Shown here: piece by piece, positions 52,420 through 60,312 of the stretch
Layout of the letters: each line of letters starts with the position of its first letter
Position numbering within the stretch: position 1 is the first letter of the stretch
Assembly (NCBI GenBank): GCA_905207235.1
Contig: CAJLKN010000005.1
Span: 1 to 64,000 of the forward strand
Source of the DNA: an uncultured Eubacteriales bacterium
GTDB lineage: Bacteria > Bacillota > Clostridia > Christensenellales > Borkfalkiaceae
Reading direction: 5' to 3'
Length of the DNA stretch: 64,000 nucleotides
Position numbers and translations under genes: made by a program
The notes under the pieces: model-generated
Told to the model about the DNA's origin: nothing
Databases searched by the model: none
The model's input: only the letters and a program-made list of their open reading frames with translations

Positions 52420-53916
52420 ATGTCTGAACAGACACAGCAGACAGAACAGGAAGAGGTCGTTTCCGAAGAACAGGCTCCCAAGGGCTTTCTTGGCAAAGTA
52501 GATAATTTCTTCGGCATAAAGAAGAGCGGCTCCAACTTCCGCACGGAAATCGTCGCAGGTCTCACGACCTTCATGGCGATGGTTTACATCCTTATGGTAA
52601 ACGCAGGAATGTTCCAGTTGGTTATCGGCGGCGACGATCCTTACGGTGCGGCTTATATCGCCACGGCGGTAGGCGCAATCGTAGGTACGCTCCTTATGGC
52701 ATTCCTTGCAAAAATGCCCCTCGCACAGGCTTCGGGCATGGGCGTAAACGCATTCATAGTTTACACTCTCGTACTCGGCGGCACGGGTCTTTCCTATGCA
52801 AACTGCATGGTATTCACCCTCCTCGACGGCGTAATCTTCCTTATCCTCACCGCAACAGGTCTCAGACAGAAGATTTTTGAAGCCATCCCCGCAGGCGTTC
52901 GCCACGCTATTCCCGTAGGTATAGGTCTCTTCATCGCATTCATCGGCATGCAGAATGCAAAGATTATCGTTGCCGATGATTCTACGCTCGTTGAATTCGT
53001 TTCGTTCAATGTTTTGAGCGATGCAAACAGCTACGGCACGATGATTATACCTTTCGTTGCCATAATCGGCGTTATCGCAATAGCTATCATGAGCAAGAAG
53101 AACGTAAAGGGTGCAATCCTTTGGGGTATCCTCGGTTCTGCAGTTCTTTACTATGCGCTTGCAGGTCTCGGCTGTGCATGGAACGATGCAACATGCGTAT
53201 CGCTCTTTGAAGGCATTTCCCTTTCCAATCCTTTTGACGCGTTTGCGGCATGGGGCAAAGATTCTGTGGGCGTCGTGTTCTATGAAGGTTTTGACTTTAT
53301 GCCTTATATAGAGGCAGAGGGCGTGGGCGCGTTTATTGTTCTTCTCATTACTACGGCTCTTTCGCTCTGCATGATAGATATGTTCGATACCATCGGCACT
53401 CTCTACGGCGCATGCTCCAAGGGCAACCTTCTCGATGAAAACGGAACCCCCATCAACATGAACAAGATGATGCTCTCCGACGCAATCGCAACCTGCACGG
53501 GCGCAATCGCAGGTACTTCAACGGTTACAACCTTCGTTGAAAGCTCCTCGGGCGTTGCAGCAGGCGGCAAGACGGGCTTCACTTCTCTCATTACGGGCAT
53601 CTGCTTCATAATAGCAATGTTCCTTTCGCCCATAGCTCAGCTCATTCCTCAGTGCGCTACGGCAACCGCGCTCATCTGGGTCGGTGTACTTATGATGACC
53701 TCCGTTACCAAGATCGACTGGTCGGATGCGGCAGAAGCTATCGTTGCATTCCTCACCTTCATCGTAATGGTGCTCGGCTACTCTATCTCTAAAGGTATCG
53801 GTATCGGCATTATCACCTATATCATCGTCATGGTTTGCACGGGCAAGATCAAGGAAATTTCCATACCCACCTGGGTAATCGGCGTTGTATTCCTTGCAAC
53901 CTTCCTTCTCACTTAA
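52420..53916 (+). CDS. NCS2-family purine permease (AzgA/PbuG-like)
   Basis: 498 residues, about 12 to 14 membrane helices. EIVAGLTTFMAMVYILMVNA is the family entry motif, AKMPLAQASGMGVNAF and GTSTVTTFVESSSGVAAGGKTGF the substrate-binding segments. AzgA-type proteins import hypoxanthine, guanine or adenine by proton symport. Codon use is shifted toward ATC, GTA and GCA compared with neighbours, a sign of strong expression. Strong GGAGG SD, own promoter and terminator. Confidence 0.93.
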   Translation: MSEQTQQTEQEEVVSEEQAPKGFLGKVDNFFGIKKSGSNFRTEIVAGLTTFMAMVYILMVNAGMFQLVIGGDDPYGAAYIATAVGAIVGTLLMAFLAKMPLAQASGMGVNAFIVYTLVLGGTGLSYANCMVFTLLDGVIFLILTATGLRQKIFEAIPAGVRHAIPVGIGLFIAFIGMQNAKIIVADDSTLVEFVSFNVLSDANSYGTMIIPFVAIIGVIAIAIMSKKNVKGAILWGILGSAVLYYALAGLGCAWNDATCVSLFEGISLSNPFDAFAAWGKDSVGVVFYEGFDFMPYIEAEGVGAFIVLLITTALSLCMIDMFDTIGTLYGACSKGNLLDENGTPINMNKMMLSDAIATCTGAIAGTSTVTTFVESSSGVAAGGKTGFTSLITGICFIIAMFLSPIAQLIPQCATATALIWVGVLMMTSVTKIDWSDAAEAIVAFLTFIVMVLGYSISKGIGIGIITYIIVMVCTGKIKEISIPTWVIGVVFLATFLLT

Positions 53917-53933
53917 TAATAAGCATTTGCTTT

Positions 53934-53970
53934 GCGGCGCGCACTTTAAGGTGCGCGCCGCTTTTTTTAT
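53934..53970 (+). terminator. Terminator of the NCS2 gene
   Basis: GCGGCGCGCAC/GTGCGCGCCGC, 6-base loop, then seven T. A second weaker stem (GGCGCGGG/CCCGCGCC) follows at about 53976-53997. Confidence 0.9.
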
Positions 53971-54020
53971 TTTAAGGCGCGGGTTAAACCCGCGCCGCGC
54001 AGTTTTTTTATGGTCGGGTG

Positions 54021-54049
54021 TTGAATTATTGCGCGGAATGGTTTATAAT
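54021..54049 (+). promoter_or_regulatory. glpK promoter
   Basis: TTGAAT (54021-54026), 17 bp, TATAAT (54044-54049). Confidence 0.8.
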
Positions 54050-54078
54050 ATTTACATAACCTCAAAGGAAGGAAAAAG

Positions 54079-55560
54079 ATGAAGTACATTCTCGCGCTCG
54101 ATCAGGGCACGACGAGTTCCCGCGCGATACTCTTCGGCGAGGACGGAAAAGTAGCGGGCAAGGCTTATCAGGAATTCAGGCAGATTTACCCGCGCGCGGG
54201 CTGGGTGGAGCACGATCCCAAAGATATTCTCGGCACGCAGGTCGGCGTCGTCGCCGAAGCGCTTGTAAGGGCGGGTGCGGACATATCCGAAGTGGAGGCG
54301 ATAGGCATAACCAACCAGCGCGAAACAACTCTCGTCTGGGACGCAACGACGGGCAAGCCCGTTTATAACGCCATAGTCTGGCAATGCCGTAGAACGGCGG
54401 ATATGTGCGAGCAGTTAAAGCGCGACGGGCTCGACGCTATGATTTACAAAAAGACGGGTTTGATTGCCGACGCTTATTTTTCCGCCACAAAAATTAAGTG
54501 GATACTCGACAACGTTCCCGGGGCGAGAAAGCGCGCCGAGAACGGCGGACTTTGTTTCGGCACGGTCGATACCTATCTTTTGTATTCTCTCACGCGCGGC
54601 AGGGTTTTTGCCACGGACTACACCAACGCCGCGCGCACAATGCTTTTCAATATACACAAGCTCGAGTGGGATGACGACCTTTTAAAACTTTTCGGCATTC
54701 CCCGCTCAATGCTTCCCGAGGTCAGACCTTCGGGCGGTCTGTTCGGCAGGACGGACAGCCGTCTTCTGGGCAGAGAAATTGAAATAAGAGCGGTTGCGGG
54801 CGACCAGCAGGCTTCGCTTTTCGGGCATCTCTGCACCGAGAAAGGGCATATAAAGACTACATACGGCACAGGTTGTTTCCTTCTCATGAACGCGGGCGAC
54901 GAGCCCGTAGAGAGCCGCAACGGGCTTATAACTACGCTGGGCGCGTGTACGGGCGAAAAACCGTCGTACGTGCTCGAAGGCTCGGTGTTTGTCGGCGGAG
55001 CGGCGGTGCAGTGGTTGCGCGACGAAATGAAACTCATCTCTTCCGCGGCGGAGAGCGAGGAATGCGCTCTGCGCGTCAATTCTTCCGAAGGGGTTTATCT
55101 CGTCCCCGCTTTTACGGGACTGGGCGCGCCCTATTGGGACGCCTCTGCGAGGGGAACTATAGTGGGCATTACCCGCGGCACGCGGCGCGAACATATCGTG
55201 CGCGCGGCGCTTGAAGGCATAGCCTATCAGGTCAGCGATATAGTCCTCGCAATGCAGCGCGACGTCGGGGTTAAAATATGCGATATGCGCGTCGATGGCG
55301 GCGCGTCGGCGAACAATTTTTTAATGCAGTTTCAGTCAGATTTGCTCGATTGCAACGTCATGCGCCCGCACATAACCGAAACTACTGGACTGGGCGTTGC
55401 CTACCTTGCAGGCATGGGTTGCGGAATGTGGAGTGGCGTGGAAGAGCTCAAAAGAATGGACGGCGTCGAGCGCACGTTTGTTCCCAAAATGCGCGAGGAA
55501 GAGCGCGAGCAAATGCTAGCTGGCTGGCGCTCGGCGGTGGCTGCGGCAAGGCTTAAATAA
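54079..55560 (+). CDS. glpK: Glycerol kinase
   Basis: 493 residues, FGGY-family kinase making glycerol-3-phosphate. DQGTTSSRAILF is the phosphate-1 motif, GITNQRETTLVWD and NAIVWQCRRT the glycerol-site segments, AGDQQASLFGHLC the catalytic-Asp region, and KTTYGTGCFLLMN phosphate-2. AAAGGAAGGAAAAAG SD. No glpF or glpD is adjacent; the next gene is a flavoprotein 21 bases downstream, perhaps in the same transcript. Confidence 0.97.
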   Translation: MKYILALDQGTTSSRAILFGEDGKVAGKAYQEFRQIYPRAGWVEHDPKDILGTQVGVVAEALVRAGADISEVEAIGITNQRETTLVWDATTGKPVYNAIVWQCRRTADMCEQLKRDGLDAMIYKKTGLIADAYFSATKIKWILDNVPGARKRAENGGLCFGTVDTYLLYSLTRGRVFATDYTNAARTMLFNIHKLEWDDDLLKLFGIPRSMLPEVRPSGGLFGRTDSRLLGREIEIRAVAGDQQASLFGHLCTEKGHIKTTYGTGCFLLMNAGDEPVESRNGLITTLGACTGEKPSYVLEGSVFVGGAAVQWLRDEMKLISSAAESEECALRVNSSEGVYLVPAFTGLGAPYWDASARGTIVGITRGTRREHIVRAALEGIAYQVSDIVLAMQRDVGVKICDMRVDGGASANNFLMQFQSDLLDCNVMRPHITETTGLGVAYLAGMGCGMWSGVEELKRMDGVERTFVPKMREEEREQMLAGWRSAVAAARLK

Positions 55561-55581
55561 AAATAATTTTCGGAGATATTT

Positions 55582-56433
55582 ATGTACGATTGTATAATAA
55601 TAGGAACGGGAGCTGCGGGAGTATCGGCGGCTCTGACATTGAAGGCGAGGGGCAAGAGCTTCCTTCTGATGGGCACGCCATCGCTGTCCGCAAAAATCAA
55701 CGCGGCTGAAAAAATAAGCAACTACCCCGGGCTTATTTCGGTCAGCGGCGCGCAGTTAAAGGCGGCTTTTTCCGACCAGCTCAAGGCGGAGGGCATAGAA
55801 ATAACGCCCGCGCAGGTTACAGGCGTCTACGATATGGGCGGACATATAGGCGTGCTGTGCGGTCAGCAATCTTACGAGGCAAAGACGGTAATACTTGCAA
55901 CGGGCGTCGAGACGGTAAAGCCCGTCGCTGGCGAGCTCGAATTTTTGGGAAGGGGAGTAAGCTACTGCGCAACGTGCGACGGAATGCTGTATAAGGGCAA
56001 AAAAATCGCCGTAATATGCACCTCGAAGGGAATGGAGGACGAGGCGGAATATCTTTCGTCGCTCGCGTCAGAGGTGTACTTCGTGCCGCTGTACAAGGAT
56101 GCGGCTTTAAAGGGCGAAAATGTGCATTACATCAAGGATATGCCGCAGGCAATCGAAGGCGGAATGCGCGTCGAGCGAGTTGTTTTCCGCAAGACGACGG
56201 TGGAAGTGGACGGCGTTTTCATGCTCAAAAGTTCAATGGCGCCCTCTGCGCTCGTGCCGGGACTTAAAAGCGAGGGCGGACACGTCGCGGTGGACAGGGA
56301 GATGCGCACCAACATAGCGGGGGTTTTTGCCGCAGGCGACTGCACGGGCAGACCTTATCAGTATGCCAAAGCCGTGGGCGAAGGCAATGTAGCAGCTCAC
56401 TCGGTGTGCGATTTTCTCGCAGAAAGAAAATAA
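55582..56433 (+). CDS. Thioredoxin-reductase-like FAD oxidoreductase
   Basis: 283 residues, close to but shorter than TrxB (about 310). GTGAAGVSAAL is the FAD-binding loop, CATCDGMLYKG the redox-active CxxC, and GVFAAGDCTGRPYQYAKAVGEGNVAA the C-terminal FAD motif. The NAD(P)H-binding domain motif is altered (VICTSKGMEDEAEYLSSLA where TrxB has VVGGGDSA), so the electron donor may differ from NADPH, as in ferredoxin- or flavin-linked clostridial homologues. Follows glpK by 21 bases with a GGAG SD. Confidence 0.88.
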   Translation: MYDCIIIGTGAAGVSAALTLKARGKSFLLMGTPSLSAKINAAEKISNYPGLISVSGAQLKAAFSDQLKAEGIEITPAQVTGVYDMGGHIGVLCGQQSYEAKTVILATGVETVKPVAGELEFLGRGVSYCATCDGMLYKGKKIAVICTSKGMEDEAEYLSSLASEVYFVPLYKDAALKGENVHYIKDMPQAIEGGMRVERVVFRKTTVEVDGVFMLKSSMAPSALVPGLKSEGGHVAVDREMRTNIAGVFAAGDCTGRPYQYAKAVGEGNVAAHSVCDFLAERK

Positions 56434-56473
56434 TTTTCTGTGTAAATTATGTAAAATTATTTTCAAAAATAAG

Positions 56474-56502
56474 TTGACATAAAAAATTGTATTTGATATA
56501 AT
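56474..56502 (+). promoter_or_regulatory. Promoter of the tRNA cluster
   Basis: Consensus TTGACA (56474-56479), 17 bp, TATAAT (56497-56502), about 60 bases before the first tRNA. Confidence 0.88.
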
Positions 56503-56564
56503 CGTTTAGCATTGAGTTGTGCGAAAGTGCTTCCCTCGTGCGTTTGTTACCGAAGCGGACGAAT

Positions 56565-56638
56565 GCGGGTGTAGTTCAATGGTAGAACACTAGCCTTCCA
56601 AGCTGGTTGCGTGGGTTCGATTCCCATCACCCGCTCCA
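56565..56638 (+). tRNA. tRNA-Gly (anticodon TCC)
   Basis: Complete cloverleaf with GCGGGTG/CACCCGC acceptor, anticodon loop CTTCCAA, T-loop TTCGATT and an encoded TCCA end. Confidence 0.97.
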
Positions 56639-56675
56639 GTATAATAAAGGCTCGCGGCGCAATGCTTTACAATAT

Positions 56676-56752
56676 GCGCCTGTAGCTCAGTAGGATAGAG
56701 CAACGGCCTTCTAAGCCGTGTGTCGGGGGTTCGAATCTCTCCAGGCGCACCA
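56676..56752 (+). tRNA. tRNA-Arg (anticodon TCT)
   Basis: Acceptor GCGCCTG/CAGGCGC, anticodon stem ACGGC/GCCGT with loop CTTCTAA, encoded ACCA. Confidence 0.97.
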
Positions 56753-56761
56753 AAATCTTAT

Positions 56762-56838
56762 GGCGGGCGTAGCTCAATCGGTAGAGCGCCAGATTGTGGC
56801 TCTGGAGGTAGCAAGTTCGAAACTTGTCGCCCGCCCCA
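56762..56838 (+). tRNA. tRNA-His (anticodon GTG)
   Basis: The encoded extra G at -1 pairs with discriminator C, as expected for tRNA-His; acceptor GCGGGCG/CGCCCGC, anticodon loop TTGTGGC, CCA encoded. Confidence 0.97.
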
Positions 56839-56871
56839 CAAATTAAAAAAGCGCCCCCACGCGTAAATTAT

Positions 56872-56946
56872 TGGGGTGTCGCCAAGCGGTAAGGCACGGG
56901 ATTTTGATTCCCGCATTCGTAGGTTCAAATCCTGCCACCCCAGCCA
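56872..56946 (+). tRNA. tRNA-Gln (anticodon TTG)
   Basis: Acceptor TGGGGTG/CACCCCA, anticodon stem CGGGA/TCCCG with loop TTTTGAT, encoded GCCA. Confidence 0.97.
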
Positions 56947-56955
56947 AATTATTTT

Positions 56956-57031
56956 GGTCCATTAGCTCAGTCGGCAGAGCACGTGACTTTTAATCACGGT
57001 GTCCCGGGTTCGAATCTCGGATGGATCACCA
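56956..57031 (+). tRNA. tRNA-Lys (anticodon TTT)
   Basis: Acceptor GGTCCAT/ATGGATC with one G-T pair, anticodon loop CTTTTAA, encoded ACCA. Confidence 0.97.
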
Positions 57032-57064
57032 CGCCAGAACGCACAAAAGTGTATATAATATAGA

Positions 57065-57141
57065 TGCACCTTTAGCTCAGTTGGTAGAGCAACTGACTCT
57101 TAATCAGTGGGCCCAGGGTTCGAGTCCCTGAAGGTGCACCA
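57065..57141 (+). tRNA. tRNA-Lys (anticodon CTT), integration target
   Basis: Acceptor TGCACCT/AGGTGCA, anticodon loop CTCTTAA, encoded ACCA. The integrase gene of a mobile element begins 100 bases beyond its 3' end. Confidence 0.97.
57117..57141 (+). other. Predicted attachment core at tRNA-Lys 3' end
   Basis: Tyrosine integrases commonly recombine at the T-arm/acceptor end of a tRNA gene. The intact 3' end (GTTCGAGTCCCTG to ACCA) directly abuts the element. The matching copy should lie at the far end of the element outside this window. Confidence 0.5.
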
Positions 57142-57189
57142 AAAAGCCCGATTTTTAAGCGAAAATGCCTGAAAATCGGGCTTTTTTTC
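57141..57189 (+). terminator. Terminator of the tRNA cluster
   Basis: AAAAAGCCCGATTTT/AAAATCGGGCTTTTT, 15-bp arms around a 16-base loop, then TTCTTTG. It also faces the integrase gene and may end that leftward transcript. Confidence 0.88.
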
Positions 57190-57240
57190 TTTGCTTCTGA
57201 TAAAAATTAAACTTAAATAAGGCTACAAATAAGGCTACTT

Positions 57241-58326
57241 TTACAGTAGTCTTTTTTTAATTTCTTCTTTTAACTCTATTATGTAGTCATAAATAGGGCT
57301 GCTGCCGTTCATGAGCACATCGGTGTAAATATCCATAGTAGTGGAGAATGCTGCATGACCGAGTTGGCTTTGTACGATTTTAATTGGAATGCCGCATGCA
57401 CATAGCATTGAGGCGAACGTGTGCCGGCAACTGTGTGTGAGAGATATTCCTTTTAGTCCTATTTTTTTGTAGGCTTTAAGGAAAGCTTTTTTTATTCCGG
57501 AATAGGTGAATGTTCCGAGCTCGTCGATATTGAAAACTTCGAATAGTTTCGGAGCAAAGAAAACTTGTCTTATACTTGTCTTTGTTTTCGGCGCAACTAT
57601 TTCACCGCTTGAGATATTGAGACTTGCTGTGACATTAATCTGACTTTTGTTAAAGTCAATTGCTGAACGTTCCAGAGCGAGGAATTCGCCTATCCGTAGT
57701 CCGGTGGAGCATAAGAAGAAAAATGCTCGCCGGTGTTTTCCTTCAAGTGTGTTCAGAATTTCGCATTGTTCTGAAAGCTCGAAGGAGCGGCGATCATTTG
57801 CCTCATATTTAGGTCGTTCGATTGCTTTACACGGGTTTTTCTTTATAATCCCGAAGTCTTCCGCTTTTTGTAAGCTTCCGTTAATTATATCGTAAAGCTT
57901 TACAGTCAGATTTCTGCGTGGAAGTGACTTGATATACGTAAGTATATTCAGGGGTTTAAGTTCCCGCAACTTGTAATTTCCTAAGGCGTTTCTTACGGTT
58001 GTAACGTTTTTAATTAAAGTTCTTTTATATGTACTTTTGATTTTACCATCTTTGCATAGTTCTACCCAAAGGGATAGCCATTCGCCGTAAGGTTTATTTT
58101 GTGTAAATGCTTCCATGATCGGCAAAGGGGTTTCTTCTGAGCAGCTTTCATTGCGTGAAGTTCTCAGTTCTTTTAATTTGCTCAGGCATTCTGCCTGGGT
58201 TTTTCCGTATACCGAAATTTGTCTGTGGTTTAAGTATATTCTTCCTCGCCAAAAATACCTCCTTGTGCCGTTTTTGTTGGTGCGATAGCACTTTTTTAAG
58301 CTGCCGTCGCCATATTTGAATTGCAT
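57241..58326 (-). CDS. Tyrosine-family site-specific integrase
   Basis: 361 residues from the ATG at 58326, chosen for the AAGGAGACGAAGAT SD; an in-frame ATG exists 20 codons earlier. It has an N-terminal arm-binding domain, a SAM-like core-binding domain (about 95-170) and a catalytic domain with STGLRIGEFLAL (Arg), LTHSCRHTFASML (His-x-x-Arg) and LGHAAFSTTMDIYTDV (His and nucleophilic Tyr). It should integrate and excise the element at tRNA-Lys. It is transcribed toward the tRNA cluster. Confidence 0.95.
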   Translation of the reverse strand: MQFKYGDGSLKKCYRTNKNGTRRYFWRGRIYLNHRQISVYGKTQAECLSKLKELRTSRNESCSEETPLPIMEAFTQNKPYGEWLSLWVELCKDGKIKSTYKRTLIKNVTTVRNALGNYKLRELKPLNILTYIKSLPRRNLTVKLYDIINGSLQKAEDFGIIKKNPCKAIERPKYEANDRRSFELSEQCEILNTLEGKHRRAFFFLCSTGLRIGEFLALERSAIDFNKSQINVTASLNISSGEIVAPKTKTSIRQVFFAPKLFEVFNIDELGTFTYSGIKKAFLKAYKKIGLKGISLTHSCRHTFASMLCACGIPIKIVQSQLGHAAFSTTMDIYTDVLMNGSSPIYDYIIELKEEIKKRLL

Positions 58327-58394
58327 ATCTTCGTCTCCTTCGATATGCTCATTTTGAGGTTCTGTTGAATGGATGCGCTCTTGCATGGGGAACT

Positions 58395-58535
58395 TTATGA
58401 CGTTGTCAGAGCTCTTTTTTTTAATTCTGAATTAACTACGCAAAGTTTAGGCGTTTCATCGTCAAGTATCTGATAAAGAGCCATAAGTGATTGAATAGCT
58501 TCATTGAGAAGTTGCATTTTGTCTTTGATGTTCAT
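58395..58535 (-). CDS. Small helical protein upstream of the integrase (46 residues)
   Basis: ATG at 58535 with AAGGAG nine bases upstream. It reads MNIKDKMQLLNEAIQSLMAL, then YQILDDETPKLCVVNSELKK and RALTTS. The predicted fold is a single helix followed by a flexible tail. It precedes the integrase gene by 68 bases on the same strand, where excision factors are often encoded, but it is not basic and shows no winged-helix, so its role is unknown. Confidence 0.65.
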   Translation of the reverse strand: MNIKDKMQLLNEAIQSLMALYQILDDETPKLCVVNSELKKRALTTS

Positions 58536-58634
58536 ATAAAAATACTCCTTCGGCAAGTTGCCTACGGAGTAATTTTATAATAAAATTTAACTATTTATTT
58601 AATCACTTTTTTATGTGTAAAAAAGTAATTATTA

Positions 58635-59324
58635 TTAAAAATATGAGACTGTTCCGCCAGTTACATTACATTGAGCGTATTGGATATTAAAAATTTCGGT
58701 TAATGAAAATTCTGTAAGTGATATCGTGACTGTGTATTTAGTACCTTCAGTTACATTGCCAACATTTTTTGTTTTTGTTGTTATTACATTTCTGTTGTTG
58801 TCCATAAAAGTAAACGTTAACTGTAGGTTTTTAATGTCTGTTTTTGGTATCAGCTCATAATTCATACTGAACGAAAATTCTGTGCTTAAATCAATGTTTA
58901 TATCTGAATTGTTTGCTGATCTACTTGTTATGTTGAGTGTGCCATCATTATTTAAATTTTTGCTATTTACGCATTCACCGATTTTTACAATAGCAAAAAT
59001 TGAAATTAATATTAAGAGAATAATTAATAATGCTTTTATCCAAGGGCTTGTTTTGTATATAACTTTTGTTTCGTTATCTTTTGTTTCATCTATTTTTTCA
59101 ATATTTTCTTTATTTTCAACTTCATTGGTTTGATTTAATAAATTTTCTTGTTTTATAGTGTCTTGCGTATCATTTTCTTGCTTTTTATCATCTGGTTCAA
59201 TTTCATTTTCTTTATTGTGAAACATAAATAAAAGGGCGCAAGTTATTAAAACAATTACAACAAAACCAGCCATAATTAAGGCAATGGTTGTATCTTGTTG
59301 TGATAAGTTAAGATTATTTAACAT
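58635..59324 (-). CDS. Low-GC two-helix membrane protein of unknown function
   Basis: 229 residues. Helix 1 about 15-35, a long Asn/Glu/Lys-rich cytoplasmic linker (40-90), helix 2 about 94-113, then an extracytoplasmic beta-rich domain (125-229, TFTFMDNNRNVITTKTKNVGNV). Strongly A+T-rich codons, unlike the chromosome. It starts two bases after the repressor stop, sharing its AAAGG sequence as SD, so it is expressed together with the repressor in the integrated state. That makes it a candidate lysogenic-conversion or immunity protein, which is inference. Confidence 0.7.
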   Translation of the reverse strand: MLNNLNLSQQDTTIALIMAGFVVIVLITCALLFMFHNKENEIEPDDKKQENDTQDTIKQENLLNQTNEVENKENIEKIDETKDNETKVIYKTSPWIKALLIILLILISIFAIVKIGECVNSKNLNNDGTLNITSRSANNSDINIDLSTEFSFSMNYELIPKTDIKNLQLTFTFMDNNRNVITTKTKNVGNVTEGTKYTVTISLTEFSLTEIFNIQYAQCNVTGGTVSYF

Positions 59325-59325
59325 A

Positions 59326-59679
59326 TTAAGCCTTTAATTTTTTATTTGCTTCAGAACGCTGCCATGTCTGGATAGTGTCCTGGAGCATTTTTTTTAATGC
59401 CGGTGATAATGTTCGGTAATCTTCGATGAGCTGGCGTTCCTCTTTCGAATACGTGTCTGGCGAGGTGATAACCTTTTGCCCGAAGTCATCTTCAAGTCCT
59501 AAGAGATAGTCTGTTGATACATCAAAAAGTTTGGCGTATTCTATTAGGACGTCATATGGCGGTTTTGCTGTTCCGTTTTCATATGCCCATATGCTTTTTG
59601 GTGTGCTGCCTATTTTATTTGCAAGTTCTTTTTGTGTGAGCCCTAAGTCTAATCTTAAGGCTTTAATTTTGTCTTTCAT
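59326..59679 (-). CDS. cI-like XRE-family repressor
   Basis: 117 residues. Residues 1-65 form a classical HTH (IKALRLDLGLTQKELANKIGS..KSIWAYENGTAKPPYDVLIEYAKLFDVSTDYLLG). The short C-terminal helical tail lacks a LexA-type peptidase domain, so induction would not be by RecA-driven self-cleavage. There is no SD: GATAAT lies six bases before the ATG, as in lambda cI transcribed from PRM, so the message is probably leaderless. An ATCTAA/TTAGAT operator overlaps that -10 box. Confidence 0.88.
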   Translation of the reverse strand: MKDKIKALRLDLGLTQKELANKIGSTPKSIWAYENGTAKPPYDVLIEYAKLFDVSTDYLLGLEDDFGQKVITSPDTYSKEERQLIEDYRTLSPALKKMLQDTIQTWQRSEANKKLKA

Positions 59680-59685
59680 GCCTAT

Positions 59686-59767
59686 ATTATCTAATAAATT
59701 TAGATTAAAGTCTTGACAATCGAAAATAATTAGACTATAATTTTTTTAAAGTCTAATAAAATTAGAC
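59686..59767. promoter_or_regulatory. Element control region: divergent promoters and operators
   Basis: Rightward promoter: TTGACA (59713-59718), 17 bp, TATAAT (59736-59741). Leftward -10 for the repressor: GATAAT (59686-59691, minus). Operators: ATCTAA-5-TTAGAT (59689-59705), a half-site ATTAGAC (59729-59735) just before the rightward -10, and GTCTAAT-3-ATTAGAC (59751-59767) over the start of the rightward transcript. A typical genetic-switch layout. Confidence 0.82.
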
Positions 59768-59772
59768 GAATA

Positions 59773-59815
59773 TGCCGGCAAAGGCAGAAGGGGAGTTCGA
59801 ACCTCCCCGCCGGCA
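59773..59815 (+). ncRNA. tRNA T-arm/acceptor-like minihelix in the element leader
   Basis: TGCCGGC (59773-59779) pairs with GCCGGCA (59809-59815). Between them lie 10 linker bases and a 6-bp stem GGGGAG/CTCCCC with a 7-base loop TTCGAAC, the consensus tRNA T-loop, stacked directly on the outer helix. No D-arm or anticodon arm exists and no CCA follows. It sits about 25 bases into the rightward transcript. Confidence 0.6.
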
Positions 59816-59816
59816 G

Positions 59817-59940
59817 AATACCTAACTTAGGGCGGGCAGGGCAAAGGCGAGAAACAATTGAGCCAACTAAAATTAAGGTCTTACTACAAGAGTTCTTGTC
59901 CGCCTCTGGTAGGTATTAAGAAAAAATAAAGGTAGGTATT
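59817..59940 (+). promoter_or_regulatory. Long structured leader with duplicated SD sequence
   Basis: AATACCTA (59817-59824) is complementary to TAGGTATT at 59910-59917; the helix continues with GGCGGGCA (59831-59838) and TGTCCGCC (59897-59904) and some pairs between, giving a roughly 20-bp imperfect stem enclosing about 58 bases. The same GGTAGGTATT recurs at 59931-59940 as the SD of the next gene, so AATACCTA could pair there instead and hide it. Confidence 0.55.
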
Positions 59941-59945
59941 CAAAA

Positions 59946-60290
59946 TTGAAAAAGGACAAAACAAAAATCGTTGCTGACTGGTCAAGGTTTGACGACGAGA
60001 TTGCGCAAGAGCTTCGACGTCACCGTGAGTTTATTCAGTCGGAGATTGGGCAGTTCCTCGCGAACGGTGATCCGCATTACGGCGACGACTGGTTATGTGT
60101 TTGTTGGCGTAATCCAAGTTCTGATAAGCTTGAGATTTATAGCGCTCAGGACACCGAGGCTGCGCAAGCGATAATAGATTTTTATCACTTCTCGCAGGGC
60201 AACACAAAGATGATTTTATGCGGGTCGGGTGAGGATGTCACAAACCGTTTAAAGTTTGACCCACGTTATCACGACACGTTTGTAATTTAA
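59946..60290 (+). CDS. Element protein of unknown function (114 residues)
   Basis: Begins at TTG (59946), nine bases after GGTAGG. A basic N-terminus (MKKDKTKIVADW) is followed by a mixed alpha/beta domain (DDEIAQELRRHREFIQSEIGQFL, then GDDWLCVCWRNPSSDKLEIY). No family recognised. It is the first gene of the rightward element operon and follows the structured leader. Coding bias is intermediate between chromosome and the low-GC genes. Confidence 0.7.
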   Translation: MKKDKTKIVADWSRFDDEIAQELRRHREFIQSEIGQFLANGDPHYGDDWLCVCWRNPSSDKLEIYSAQDTEAAQAIIDFYHFSQGNTKMILCGSGEDVTNRLKFDPRYHDTFVI

Positions 60291-60312
60291 TTAGTAAGGT
60301 AGGTATTCAAAG

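Noticed and set aside
59773..59815. A complete tRNA gene in the element
   Set aside because: Only T-arm and acceptor-like pairing exist; no D-arm, anticodon arm or CCA. It is kept as a minihelix.
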